Origin: DASPJQ01 sp035299065
GTDB lineage: Bacteria > Bacteroidota > Bacteroidia > Flavobacteriales_D > UBA2798
Assembly (NCBI GenBank): GCA_035299065.1
Contig: DATGXI010000151.1
Coordinates: 1 to 34,985 of the forward strand
Direction of reading: 5' to 3'
Length of the DNA stretch: 34,985 nucleotides
The position numbers were made by a program, and so were the translations under genes. The notes under the pieces were generated by a model that had not been told where the DNA came from, ran no database searches, and saw only the letters and a program-made list of their open reading frames with translations. This document shows positions 5,059 to 14,094 of the stretch, piece after piece (positions within the stretch are counted from its first letter, which is position 1; each line of letters opens with the position of its first letter).

Positions 5059-7694
5059 ACGGAAATACACCAAGCTATTTAAGACAATGGCCACGCCCTA
5101 TCCTGGCCCTGGTCTTTCTTTTGTTTTTTTCTTTCTCCTCAGTTTCCCAAAGTCGTGTTGTGAATTTCGAAAAAGCTATTGTAGCCATCCAGAAAAAACA
5201 CGCCATCACGTTTTCATATGACAGGGACATTGTTTCAAAGGCTCCTGTTTTTATTGACACAACCACAAGCCTTGAACGTTTTATACAACAGGTGAACGAA
5301 CGAACCGCTTTTATGGCTGATAAAATAGACGCCAACCATTATCTCCTAAAACCAAAAAAAAGCGGTGGAAATTTTCTAGTGCGTGGATACATTGAAGACG
5401 AAAAAACGACAGAGCCAATCTACTCGGCCTCAATTTTAAGCAAAGCAACTAAAAAAGTTTCTTTTACAGATGAAAACGGCTACTTCCACATTATTTTAAC
5501 GTACAGCGAAAATGACACGCTGGTTTTTTCCAGTGCCGGTTACGAAAAAAAAATCTTTGTTGTAAATGACTTTTTAAAACCCTCTCCGGCCAATATCAAG
5601 TTGAAAAGCACTTTAATGGAACTGAGTGAATACACGGTAATGGCCTACCTCACAACAGGAATTAACTATGAGGCCCTTGACAACAGCATTATCATTCGTC
5701 CTAAAAAAGCAAATGTATTAACCGGTATGACCGATAATGATTTACTGGGCGCATTGGATGCATTACCCGGTATTAGTATGCCTGATGGAAAACCCGGGAA
5801 CCTGAACATACGCGGCAGTTCACCTGATCAAACCATGGTCACATTTGACAACATTCCCGTTTACCAAAAAGGACATTTATTCGGAACAGTTTCGGCATTC
5901 AATTCCAATATGGTTGATAATGTAAAAGTATACCGAAGTTTTGTTTCGGCTAACCATGGCGGGCGTGCTGGCGGACTTATAGAAATCAATTCCCCGAGTG
6001 AGGTTGCCAATAAAACCGCGTTTACTTTTTCAGCTTCAATGCTTGATGCAAGCCTTTATACCCATGTTCCCATTGTTAAAAATAAAGCCAGTTTTTTTAT
6101 TTCAGGCCGTAAGTCGCTTCCTTATGAATGGAATTTACCACCTATGGTATCAATGTCAAACTTTGCTTTTCAATACACCGAGGTGAATGCAGCGTTTAAA
6201 AACAATGTGAACGGGATAAAAAAACTAAACCCGAATTATGATGATATACACGCTAAAATTATTGTTAATGCAGGTAAAAAACACAAGTTAGAAGTTAGCG
6301 GCCTGGTGAATAATGACAACATGGATTTTTATTTCCTTGAGGAAAAGATATCCAAACTTTATAGTGAGTCAAAAATGCACCTGAGTAATACCGGCCTAAA
6401 CTCGACCTTTTCATCGGAATGGAGCAAGCGTTTTACCACAAACATTAGCTTGACCGGTTCAAAATTCCTGCAACGTGCCGGATCTAACGTTTACAATTTA
6501 AAGAACAAATTAATAATTGATTCTGAATACGAAAATGAAGTAGATGATTTACGCGCTTTTATCCAGGCAAATTTAAACATCAATGAAAAAAACCGGTTGA
6601 CATTTGGTTATGACTTGCACCATTATAATACCACCTACATTAAACAAAGTAATGATTCTACCAACACATCCTTGAAATCAGAATACCTGAAAGCAGGAGA
6701 AATTCACACCGCATTTATCAATTATATTTCGTTGCCCCTAAAATGGTTTGACCTGAATGCAGGTTTGCGGGTGAACTATTTTAAACCACTTTCGCGTATG
6801 TATGTTGAACCACGCCTTTGCCTGGGTTTTAAACTAACGAATAAACTACGTTTAAAATTTTCAGGTGGATACCAAAATCAATTTGTTGCACAGGTTAGTG
6901 GTGTAAGTATTGAGGATATAGGTGGAATTGAAAATCCGTTATGGATGCTGGCTGATAAAGTCGATGTTCCGGTAGTGTCAAGTTACCAGGCTTCCGGTGG
7001 AATTGTATACCAAAACAAGGGCTGGTTAATTGACATGGAAGGCTACTATCGTTTTGCCAACAATTTAACTTCTGTAAGCTTAACTGATCCGAATGGACCA
7101 CGACCTTATATACATGGCTCGGTTCAAACATACGGATGCGATGTTCTTATTCGAAAGAGTTGGGAGAACATTGATTTGTGGACAAGTTATACAATAAGCA
7201 AATCAATGATGCAGTTTGACAGTGTGCAGGCTGAACCCTTTTATTCATTGAATGATCAAACGCATATTTTAGACGTTGCAGCAACGTACCACATAAAAAG
7301 ATGGCGTTTTTCGCTTTCATGGAAATACAGGACAGGGTTGGCTGCTTTGCCGGGTATTCGAAACCGTATGACGGCTGGGGCAAACAGTGAACCCTCGCAA
7401 GGGGGAAGCACTCCTGGTCCACCGCCACCGGGATCACCAGGGCCTGTTTTTGCCAATGGTATCGAATACAAAAACCGGTTTCCCGATTATCATTCACTTG
7501 ATGCTTTTATTGGATATGAATTTCAACCGGCAACTGCCAATTGGAAAGGAACACTTGGTGCTTCCGCGATCAATTGCTACAACCAAAAAAATATAATTGG
7601 GCAAATTCCACAATTTGGAAGTGGTAAACCAACAATTAACAACCGCTATTCACTGGGCTTTACACCTAATGTTGTACTAACCATCAAATTTTAA
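5055..7694 (+). CDS. TonB-dependent outer-membrane receptor/transducer with STN domain
   Basis: This is an 879-residue protein. It has a signal sequence at about residues 10–32 (LALVFLLFFSFSSVSQ), an STN signalling domain (about 35–100), a carboxypeptidase-regulatory-like beta domain (about 110–185), a plug (about 215–310, with NLNIRGSSPDQTMVTFDNIPVY) and a 22-strand-type barrel ending in the usual aromatic residue (VVLTIKF). The STN domain marks it as a signalling receptor that works with the upstream FecR and sigma proteins. No SusD partner is encoded nearby, which argues against a polysaccharide-uptake pair. A Pro/Gly-rich stretch at about 779–797 probably lies in an extracellular loop. 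The substrate is unknown. The MbnP/MbnH neighbours suggest copper or a copper complex, as inference only. It converges on the next gene with 8 bases between the stops. Confidence 0.93.
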   Translation: MNGNTPSYLRQWPRPILALVFLLFFSFSSVSQSRVVNFEKAIVAIQKKHAITFSYDRDIVSKAPVFIDTTTSLERFIQQVNERTAFMADKIDANHYLLKPKKSGGNFLVRGYIEDEKTTEPIYSASILSKATKKVSFTDENGYFHIILTYSENDTLVFSSAGYEKKIFVVNDFLKPSPANIKLKSTLMELSEYTVMAYLTTGINYEALDNSIIIRPKKANVLTGMTDNDLLGALDALPGISMPDGKPGNLNIRGSSPDQTMVTFDNIPVYQKGHLFGTVSAFNSNMVDNVKVYRSFVSANHGGRAGGLIEINSPSEVANKTAFTFSASMLDASLYTHVPIVKNKASFFISGRKSLPYEWNLPPMVSMSNFAFQYTEVNAAFKNNVNGIKKLNPNYDDIHAKIIVNAGKKHKLEVSGLVNNDNMDFYFLEEKISKLYSESKMHLSNTGLNSTFSSEWSKRFTTNISLTGSKFLQRAGSNVYNLKNKLIIDSEYENEVDDLRAFIQANLNINEKNRLTFGYDLHHYNTTYIKQSNDSTNTSLKSEYLKAGEIHTAFINYISLPLKWFDLNAGLRVNYFKPLSRMYVEPRLCLGFKLTNKLRLKFSGGYQNQFVAQVSGVSIEDIGGIENPLWMLADKVDVPVVSSYQASGGIVYQNKGWLIDMEGYYRFANNLTSVSLTDPNGPRPYIHGSVQTYGCDVLIRKSWENIDLWTSYTISKSMMQFDSVQAEPFYSLNDQTHILDVAATYHIKRWRFSLSWKYRTGLAALPGIRNRMTAGANSEPSQGGSTPGPPPPGSPGPVFANGIEYKNRFPDYHSLDAFIGYEFQPATANWKGTLGASAINCYNQKNIIGQIPQFGSGKPTINNRYSLGFTPNVVLTIKF

Positions 7695-7702
7695 ATTCAC
7701 TT

Positions 7703-9559
7703 CTATAAACGCGAAAGAAAGTCGGTAAGATCTGTTTCGGCATTAAGTTGAAGTTTTTTCTTAATTCTGAATTTACTTATACGTACCGAAGCAGGAGCAA
7801 TGTTACGTAGCGCAGATATTTCCTTCGGAGAAAACTTCAATCTCAACAACCCACAAAGATCGCGTTCGGTTACACTTAAATCGGGGCAATGATTTTTCAG
7901 TTTATCAAAAAACTCAGCATTCACATGTTCAATATCACCCGGATTCATGGATAGGTTAGCATTTCCTTTCAATTGACTTTTTAATACCACTATTAAGTCC
8001 TGAACTTCACCAGCCGGATTTCCTGACTTTTTTATGCGGGCCAGGCTGCTTATCACTTCATCAAGTATTTTTTTCTTTTGAGAAAGAGCAAGTGCATAAT
8101 CTGTAAGGTCGCGCTTTTTTTGATCAAGTTCATTGTTTAATTTTTCTTTCGTAAGCACTTCATTCCTGAATTTTACTTCGGCCAACTCACGCCTATACTC
8201 CTCTTCTACCAGTTTTGCTTTGTTTTTAAACGAATTCCTCCTGTAAATGACATAAATTGCTACAATTACCAGTACACCTATCAGTGTAACCAGGTATATG
8301 GCCAAACGCGTTGCACGGGCATCTTCATTTGCTTCCTTTTCACGAAGGCCTGACAGTTCAATGCTTTTCTGAAAATCGGCATTTGTTTTTAGAATTATGT
8401 TTTCAAGAATAATAGGTTTTGTGGTAAGCTCAATTTTTGCAAGACTGTCATTATATCGTATTCGTTTTCCCATTAAGTTGGCTACTTCCCTCCAGTTCCC
8501 TGTTTCTTTTGCCAACCTAATTTTAAAATCATTGACAATTGCAAATGTTTTTTGAAAATTTTCATAATCACAAGCGCGTACCAAAACATCAACCGCGGCC
8601 GAACGTTCTTTTGCTTCAGGAATACGATTTAAAAAAAGAAGCATTTTTGCTGAGCGAACCGCTGCATTAATATGCCGCTGAACATCGTTCCTGTACTTTG
8701 AAAAACAAATATAATTTTGCGTGAACAGGTTTAGGGCCTCGTCCCAACGCTCTTCGGTTTCGTATAATTGTCCTAAATTATCACGTATACTGCACGCAAA
8801 TAAACTATCATGCCTGTCTCTCATCTCAAGTTTTTGCAGTGCTTTTGTATACATGTATAACGCTGAATCTTTGTTACCAAATTCAGCCAGCGCCATTCCA
8901 TAATTATTATAAGCAGCCGATTCCCAAAAATATTTTTTGATTTTACGTGCAAAATAAATGGCTTTACGATAATAAATAAACGCGCTATCCACCTTACCCG
9001 ATTTCTGCAAACCAAAAATGGCATAATCTGAGCAATACCGGTATACCCGTGCATTGGGTAACGTATCGCGCACTTCTGAAATGCGAAGTACCTCCCTGAA
9101 ATAGGGAGCTGACATTCGGTATGCACCAAAATCAACATATATTCCGGCTATTTCCTTTATTACATATTGTCTTACTGGTGAAAGCCTTGGAAGTTTTGGC
9201 TCCAGTATAAGGGCACGGTTTACCCAATCCAAGGCCTGCACAATATAACTGGCGTTAAAATAATACCGGGCCAACCTTACTTTGGCATAGGCCTGGCAGG
9301 TCAAATCTCCCGAACGTTCAGCAAGCCTCAGTGCTTTTTCAAGAATTTTAATGCTGGGCTCAAACTCGCCATCTTCAACTGAACTTATCATTCTTGCAGT
9401 TTCCTGGTCTTTAAAAAACGAAATGTCTGTTAATGTCATTGTATCATGAAGTGGTGCAATATGGGTACCGTCCTGTCCCTTTGCGTACAATGTAAACATC
9501 AACATAAAAAAAACGGGTAAAACCCTGTTCCTAAGTATTTTTTTTTGTCTTAAAAGCAT
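7703..9559 (-). CDS. Membrane TPR protein with C-terminal LuxR-like HTH
   Basis: This protein has 618 residues when started at the ATG at 9559; a TTG two codons upstream is also in frame. It has a signal sequence (about 1–28, VLPVFFMLMFTLYAKGQ), an exported TPR-like helical region (about 50–370, e.g. AYNNYGMALAEFGNKDSALYMYTKAL), one membrane helix (about 419–440) and a cytoplasmic coiled coil (about 442–508). A DNA-binding HTH of the LuxR-like type ends the protein (about 560–605, LSVTERDLCGLLRLKFSPKE ... SVRISKFRIKKKL). This is a common Bacteroidota one-piece sensor/regulator design in which a periplasmic TPR domain could control a cytoplasmic HTH. It is divergent from a second HTH protein with a related C-terminus. 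The signal and target genes are unknown. Confidence 0.85.
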   Translation of the reverse strand: MLLRQKKILRNRVLPVFFMLMFTLYAKGQDGTHIAPLHDTMTLTDISFFKDQETARMISSVEDGEFEPSIKILEKALRLAERSGDLTCQAYAKVRLARYYFNASYIVQALDWVNRALILEPKLPRLSPVRQYVIKEIAGIYVDFGAYRMSAPYFREVLRISEVRDTLPNARVYRYCSDYAIFGLQKSGKVDSAFIYYRKAIYFARKIKKYFWESAAYNNYGMALAEFGNKDSALYMYTKALQKLEMRDRHDSLFACSIRDNLGQLYETEERWDEALNLFTQNYICFSKYRNDVQRHINAAVRSAKMLLFLNRIPEAKERSAAVDVLVRACDYENFQKTFAIVNDFKIRLAKETGNWREVANLMGKRIRYNDSLAKIELTTKPIILENIILKTNADFQKSIELSGLREKEANEDARATRLAIYLVTLIGVLVIVAIYVIYRRNSFKNKAKLVEEEYRRELAEVKFRNEVLTKEKLNNELDQKKRDLTDYALALSQKKKILDEVISSLARIKKSGNPAGEVQDLIVVLKSQLKGNANLSMNPGDIEHVNAEFFDKLKNHCPDLSVTERDLCGLLRLKFSPKEISALRNIAPASVRISKFRIKKKLQLNAETDLTDFLSRL

Positions 9560-9704
9560 ATACAAGTCATATACAAGCGCAAATTAACAAGTAAACTAAT
9601 TATATTTTATAATTTATTGATTTTAAAACAAAAGAAACTATTTTTTTCCAAAAACAAAACATTTTGAATACAGTTTGTATATGCTTCATACCTGGTAAAA
9701 AGGG

Positions 9705-9734
9705 TTGAAATAACGTTTACAGCATCTACTTTTA
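9705..9734 (+). promoter_or_regulatory. Candidate Bacteroidota promoter for the 9765 gene
   Basis: TTG at 9705–9707 is followed after 19 bases by TACTTTTA at 9727–9734, seven of eight positions of TAnnTTTG allowing the free positions. An AAAGGA ribosome-binding-like sequence (9751–9756) precedes the ATG at 9765. The 9560–9764 gap also serves the divergent TPR–HTH gene. No clear promoter was seen on that side. Confidence 0.4.
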
Positions 9735-9764
9735 CATACGTTTTTAACTAAAAGGAAAATCACC

Positions 9765-10598
9765 ATGGCTAACGTACTATTTTCATGCGAAAAATCCACA
9801 TTTGGAACCAGGCTTGTCCACCTTCTTAAAGACCAATCATTCACCGTAACCCAATCTTTAGACGCAATGAATTCCATTCAATTGATTGATAAACAGGAGT
9901 TTGACTTAATTATAACTTCGCCAAATTTTTATTTACCTGATAATACGCCATTTACAAGGGTTTTGGCCCGTCACAAAAAATCAAGAAGCAAAACATTAAC
10001 ATCAATCCTTTTGACAAATGACCAGTTTAGCAGCCAGCATTACTATCCCGAAATTGACCAGTTTTTAAATCCGTCAATGCCCGATTTTAAAATCATCCAG
10101 GTATTAACCGCCTGTTTGCATGCTGTGCAATATCCTTTTTATAATGAGCACCTGAACAAGGAAAAAATTGAAGGTCTTGAGCAAGCCATTGTTTTGCGGG
10201 ATAAGGAAATTTTTTCTCTTTATACATTACTTGTGCGCAAAAAATCAGAAATGCGCTCATTAAGTGAACTTTTAGAGGATGAAAATTACCCCCAACCTTC
10301 TGATAAAATAGAAACAGCCAAGAAGCAACTTAACGAGTTCCTGAAAGATGAAAGTTTTGAAGAGCCGGTATTCTCCTATTTCAACACACATATTCCTCGT
10401 TTTTCTGATAAGCTCTCGACTCTAAACACCAAGGAGAAAAGGCATTGTGCCCTAATAAAAATGGGACTCGAAAACCGGGACATTGCATCAATACTGATGG
10501 TAAGCACCGACAGCATTAAGAAAGCGCATTTACGCATTAAGAAAAAAATAGGCCTGTCGCAACCAAAATCGCTGAGATCATTTCTTCTTGAATTATGA
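9765..10598 (+). CDS. Receiver-like protein with C-terminal HTH (atypical response regulator)
   Basis: This is a 277-residue soluble protein. Residues 1–125 look like a receiver fold (NVLFSCEKSTFGTRLVHLLK, then FDLIITSPNFYLPD). At the position where a receiver usually has its phospho-acceptor Asp there is Thr51/Ser52, and the acidic pair near the N-terminus is not evident. A helical linker (about 130–195) leads to an HTH (about 220–265, LNTKEKRHCALIKMGLENRD ... SIKKAHLRIKKKIGL). That HTH resembles the one in the divergent TPR protein, including the RIKKKL/RIKKKI ending. It is likely a DNA-binding regulator that does not depend on phosphorylation. The receiver call is by pattern only. The HTH is well supported. 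Confidence 0.7.
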   Translation: MANVLFSCEKSTFGTRLVHLLKDQSFTVTQSLDAMNSIQLIDKQEFDLIITSPNFYLPDNTPFTRVLARHKKSRSKTLTSILLTNDQFSSQHYYPEIDQFLNPSMPDFKIIQVLTACLHAVQYPFYNEHLNKEKIEGLEQAIVLRDKEIFSLYTLLVRKKSEMRSLSELLEDENYPQPSDKIETAKKQLNEFLKDESFEEPVFSYFNTHIPRFSDKLSTLNTKEKRHCALIKMGLENRDIASILMVSTDSIKKAHLRIKKKIGLSQPKSLRSFLLEL

Positions 10599-10651
10599 AT
10601 TATACCATACAAAACAACACATGAATACCAGTGAATACAATAAAAAATGTA

Positions 10652-11059
10652 ATGATGAAACACCAGGCAAAGTTTAAACCAATTGAAAAAATAGCAGAAT
10701 CGCGGTATACCTGGCTATCGGTTAAAGAACAACCCGTACTCTATTTAAATTTACAGCGTTGTACCGAAGAAGAAATCATGGCGTGTGGTTATCTTATGCA
10801 AACAAAAATTGCCGAAAACCATAGCGGATCAGAGGTATTGTTGTTAATTAACCTGAATAAGCCACACATTTCAAAACACGACTTTAATTTCTCAGGATTC
10901 TTTAACCGCCTTGTTTCCGGAAAAATAAGAAAAAAGGCCTTTATTGGTATTAATGGATATTCATTGGCAATGGCCAGTTTCATAAACCTGAGAGACCATG
11001 CACCTGTGCGTTTATTTGATTCATACACTGAATCGATCAATTACCTTGTAGAATGTTAA
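10652..11059 (+). CDS. Small protein of unknown function (possible STAS/SpoIIAA-like fold)
   Basis: This is about 135 residues from the first ATG of an MMKHQ start at 10652. A GTG at 10631 would add seven residues. It has no signal peptide or membrane helix. The pattern of strands and helices (VLYLNLQ, EVLLLINLNK, KKAFIGINGYSLAMASFINL, VRLFDSYTESINYLVE) recalls small Bacteroidota proteins with a SpoIIAA/STAS-like fold, but no catalytic or binding motif was recognised. It lies 53 bases after the receiver-like HTH gene in the same direction, so the two may be co-transcribed and functionally linked. The hairpin at 11076–11108 ends this transcript. Confidence 0.6.
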   Translation: MMKHQAKFKPIEKIAESRYTWLSVKEQPVLYLNLQRCTEEEIMACGYLMQTKIAENHSGSEVLLLINLNKPHISKHDFNFSGFFNRLVSGKIRKKAFIGINGYSLAMASFINLRDHAPVRLFDSYTESINYLVEC

Positions 11060-11075
11060 CTTAAACAGTGCTCAT

Positions 11076-11108
11076 AAAAAAAGCCGGTATATTAAAATAC
11101 CGGCCTTT
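11076..11108. terminator. Bidirectional terminator hairpin between convergent genes
   Basis: GCCGGTAT (11083–11090) pairs with ATACCGGC (11097–11104) around a 6-base loop. There are seven A's on the left and CTTTTC on the right, so it can act in both directions. It separates the small-protein gene from the convergent M43 protease gene. Confidence 0.8.
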
Positions 11109-11178
11109 TCTCACCTATTATAACGGTTATTGCGACTTTGCACCTGGTTTAGCTTCAGGTGACAGTTATGAACGTAAA

Positions 11179-13299
11179 TCAGTCTACAATAATCCTTTTT
11201 GTTTGCTTGTAAACCTCGTTGGAAAGACTCACAACGTAAACACCTTTTGAAATATTTAATGCATTTAACGGAACGTTGATTTTAACATTATCGCCCTTTT
11301 CGGTTACCGTTTGCGTATACACTACGTTGCCAAGTATATCGTTCAATACAATATTCATTACACCTGTTTCATTGGTAAATGCTACTGTAAGGTTTTCCGA
11401 TGGACTTGCCGGGTTCGGGTACACATCAAATGAAAATGGAGCTTCGGCCGTTTCACTCACACTGTTAATACCATTAATATTGATATCATCCAGGTAAATG
11501 TTATTGGATTTGTCACTTGCTGTATATTCAAATTTGAAACGAACATTTGGCTGCATAATGCCAACTCCCAGGCTTATGTTTTTTGTGGTCCAAAATGAGG
11601 TGCTGTTGGCAGGAACATAATTTCCTGAAGCAATTCCTCCATTCACCAATTCAGTTCCTGCAATATAAGCCCTGGGAACCCAAGTCTTACCACAATCTAT
11701 GGTAGAATATACACGAAGTTCTTCGGTCATTTCGCTCATTAGCGTTGCGTGGCTTGCACATGAATATTTAAATGACAATACTGCACCGCTGGTATATTCC
11801 AAATTATAGGAAGGAGAAATCAACGCATCAACACTTCCTCCCAGTTTATCAAAATAGGTATAGTCAAATATGGTGAGGTCTTTGTTATTGTTCAGTTCAA
11901 AGCAGTATGTTCCAGAAGGGGCAGTTGGAATGCTTACGCGATGCCAGAAAGCTTCATTGTTTTCATCGTTATCAGATATCCACCAGGGTTCAGTGGCAAC
12001 GTTTTCAAAATTCTCAACGGTTGCACCATAAAAATCGGCATACCCATTTGAGACATACACCGCGTGTGTAATTGTTTTGGTGTCGCTTCCTGCTGCGTTT
12101 GTTACTGTAAGAGTAACATTGTGCCAACCCGGAGTATTATAAGTCACAACAGGATTTGGTGATGTTAACATTGAAGACGTGCCCCCTGGAAAATTCCACG
12201 AATATGAGGTAACTGCACCACGCCAGCTTTCATCAATAAACGTTACGGCATCGCCCAGGCAAATGTATTTTTCATTCACGCGAAAATCGGCAACAGGTGT
12301 ACAAAGCGGAGTTGTCAACACATCGGTTCCGGTTGCAACAAGGTTTTCAGGTTGCCATAAATTTTTACGGAACGAAATATCAGAATTCAATGTAAGTGTC
12401 ATCACCTCGGCCTGGCCAATGGTAAACATGCGGTTACAATACGAATAGTCCATGTAGTTTTGTACGTTTTCAATGATGCCAGGATTGCAATCATCGCGGT
12501 CAAGTGTACAATTACCTGTTGGAGATCCTTTTGTAATGGGTGTATCAGGAATCAAATCATCACCACAGGTTGCTCCATTTGTATTGTTATCGCCCCAGGT
12601 ATGCGGCAAGCTCAACCAATGTCCTATTTCATGTGTTAATGTTTTTGAAAAGGCATAACTACCGGTACCTATTGAGCCAACGTAATTGTGAAGTACAATT
12701 ATACCATCGGCAAATGCAAGGGTTCCGGCCACATCAGTTGGATGATAGGCATAGGCCGCAACATCATCAATCGTTTCGGCAATTACCCAAATATTTAAGT
12801 ATTTATCGCGTGGCCATAAACTCATTTTTGAATAGTCATCGCCTTCTGTTGTTTCGTGTGAATAATGACGCGTAATACCATTTGTACAATTCCCATCAGG
12901 GTCAAGCGTTGCTAACCTGAATTGTATTTTGCAATCAGCAATTAATGAATCAAACTCAGGAATTACGTCAATTGTATCGGCATTCATTTTATTGAAATTT
13001 TCATTGAGGTTATTTACCTCATCAAAAATTTGCGCATCAGAAATATTTTCAATTCCGTATTTATGTATAACATGAAACACAACCGGAATGGTGTATACCG
13101 CGCTGCGCGTACCACTTTTTTTTGGTTGACTAAATACATTGTGCATGAATTCGCTTCGTTTTGCAGCAAGTTCAGGATGTTGCTTGTATATTTGCAGAAG
13201 CCTTTCGGTTGTTCCACAGTGATGTTCCTGCGCATTTACCATGGTGGTAAAACCAAAAAAGGCTGCAAGTGCAATTGTTTTAGGTATAATTCTATTCAT
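11179..13299 (-). CDS. Secreted M43-family zinc metalloprotease with PKD and T9SS domains
   Basis: This protein has 706 residues from the ATG at 13299, which begins a signal peptide (MNRIIPKTIALAAFFGFTTMVNAQ). Upstream codons in frame would only lengthen it before the signal peptide. The M43 (pappalysin/cytophagalysin-type) catalytic domain has HEIGHWLSLPH (His223, Glu224, His227, His233) and the Met-turn NYMDYSY (Met283). A PKD domain follows (about 335–415, with YSWNFPGGTS and GWHNVTLTVTNAAGSDT). Next is a jelly-roll-like region ending DKSNNIYLDDININGI, then a T9SS type A sorting domain (about 627–706, DVYPNPASPSENL ... KQTKRIIVD). It is expected to be exported by T9SS and to digest extracellular protein. 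It is a paralogue of the product of 15953–18703. A well-formed promoter lies upstream. Confidence 0.92.
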   Translation of the reverse strand: MNRIIPKTIALAAFFGFTTMVNAQEHHCGTTERLLQIYKQHPELAAKRSEFMHNVFSQPKKSGTRSAVYTIPVVFHVIHKYGIENISDAQIFDEVNNLNENFNKMNADTIDVIPEFDSLIADCKIQFRLATLDPDGNCTNGITRHYSHETTEGDDYSKMSLWPRDKYLNIWVIAETIDDVAAYAYHPTDVAGTLAFADGIIVLHNYVGSIGTGSYAFSKTLTHEIGHWLSLPHTWGDNNTNGATCGDDLIPDTPITKGSPTGNCTLDRDDCNPGIIENVQNYMDYSYCNRMFTIGQAEVMTLTLNSDISFRKNLWQPENLVATGTDVLTTPLCTPVADFRVNEKYICLGDAVTFIDESWRGAVTSYSWNFPGGTSSMLTSPNPVVTYNTPGWHNVTLTVTNAAGSDTKTITHAVYVSNGYADFYGATVENFENVATEPWWISDNDENNEAFWHRVSIPTAPSGTYCFELNNNKDLTIFDYTYFDKLGGSVDALISPSYNLEYTSGAVLSFKYSCASHATLMSEMTEELRVYSTIDCGKTWVPRAYIAGTELVNGGIASGNYVPANSTSFWTTKNISLGVGIMQPNVRFKFEYTASDKSNNIYLDDININGINSVSETAEAPFSFDVYPNPASPSENLTVAFTNETGVMNIVLNDILGNVVYTQTVTEKGDNVKINVPLNALNISKGVYVVSLSNEVYKQTKRIIVD

Positions 13300-13323
13300 A
13301 ACGCTACTTATTTTAGGTTTAAC

Positions 13324-13355
13324 CAAAGTTAAGTGCCCTTTAAAAAAAATTGCAA
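13324..13355 (-). promoter_or_regulatory. Bacteroidota-type promoter of the M43 protease gene
   Basis: On the minus strand, TTG (13355–13353), a 21-base spacer, then TAACTTTG (13331–13324). This is a full match to the TAnnTTTG -7 box with correct spacing. The ATG at 13299 is 24 bases downstream, giving a short leader. It is the clearest promoter in the window. Confidence 0.7.
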
Positions 13356-13472
13356 CCGTTTGATCGGTGAATTAATCCAACAAATAAGCGTAGAAAAATA
13401 AAATTACCGTTTACCCAGCAAAACCGCGCGTTACAAATAAACCGTACACTTTATGAAACCCTGTTTAAGAAA

Positions 13473-13988
13473 TTAACTTGCAATAACGGGTATTGCATGC
13501 GTTTCAGGGGTAATAATGAAAACAAATACCGTGTCACGTGAACTGCTACACTGGTCAACCATACATTCGGCTGAAGAACACTCATTGTATTGTAAAGGTT
13601 GTGCTGTTGGAACCAATCCTTTTGAAACAATACCATCATAACGATTGTCAACGCACTTTAAAACCAGCTTACCATTAACCAGTTCACTGTTTAAAACACC
13701 ATATGCACGCTGCTTATAATAAAATGCATTGGTCTTTTGCTGCCAGTAAAATGTTTTTCCTTTTGACACAACATTAAACGTGAAAACCGAAGGTTTTTTT
13801 TCACACACACCCGTTGTAACTTTTACCTGGCCCACTTGATTTTTTTGACCGTGCTCACGGTTCATATTTAATGCCAGAGCCATTGAAAGGAAAAAAATAC
13901 ACGACATGAGTATAGCTCCCCGAAGGAGCATTTTGTTTAACCTGTTATCGTGCTTTTTGTAGAACATTGTCAAATTTAACCTTTTCAT
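13473..13988 (-). CDS. Unrecognised small membrane-anchored or secreted protein with a Cys-rich C-terminal part
   Basis: This protein has 171 residues from the ATG at 13988; a TTG further upstream and an ATG at residue 8 are alternatives. A basic N-terminus is followed by one hydrophobic helix (about 21–41, LLRGAILMSCIFFLSMALAL), acting as an anchor or uncleaved signal. The outside part has six cysteines (residues 62, 112, 137, 142, 147, and one in the helix at 30), three of them clustered in NECSSAECMVDQCSSSRD (135–152), which could form disulfides. I do not recognise a family. It sits in a run of secreted protease genes on the same strand, directly behind the terminator of the trypsin-like protease gene, so it probably has its own promoter. 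Confidence 0.6.
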   Translation of the reverse strand: MKRLNLTMFYKKHDNRLNKMLLRGAILMSCIFFLSMALALNMNREHGQKNQVGQVKVTTGVCEKKPSVFTFNVVSKGKTFYWQQKTNAFYYKQRAYGVLNSELVNGKLVLKCVDNRYDGIVSKGLVPTAQPLQYNECSSAECMVDQCSSSRDTVFVFIITPETHAIPVIAS

Positions 13989-14042
13989 ATTATACAGACG
14001 TATTGCCAAAAGGTTCAACGCCTGGTTTAACAATAGTATAAC

Positions 14043-14074
14043 AAAAAAAGCCCCGGCAGTTACACCGGGGCTTT
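14043..14074 (-). terminator. Rho-independent terminator of the trypsin-like protease gene
   Basis: A 10-base-pair perfect stem: AAAGCCCCGG (14047–14056) with CCGGGGCTTT (14065–14074), loop of 8. On the minus strand it is followed by a run of T's (14049–14043). It lies 21 bases past the stop codon at 14095. Confidence 0.85.
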
Positions 14075-14094
14075 AAAATATTATAGAACGGTTG

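Noticed and set aside
6895..7497. Minus-strand open frames of 70–116 codons opposite the TonB receptor
   Set aside because: They are shadows of the receptor's conserved coding frame with no start signals or recognisable domains.
10621..10677. Short ATG frame (18 codons) just before the small STAS-like gene
   Set aside because: It overlaps the start of the next gene in another frame and has no conserved feature. It could be a leader peptide, but nothing supports this.
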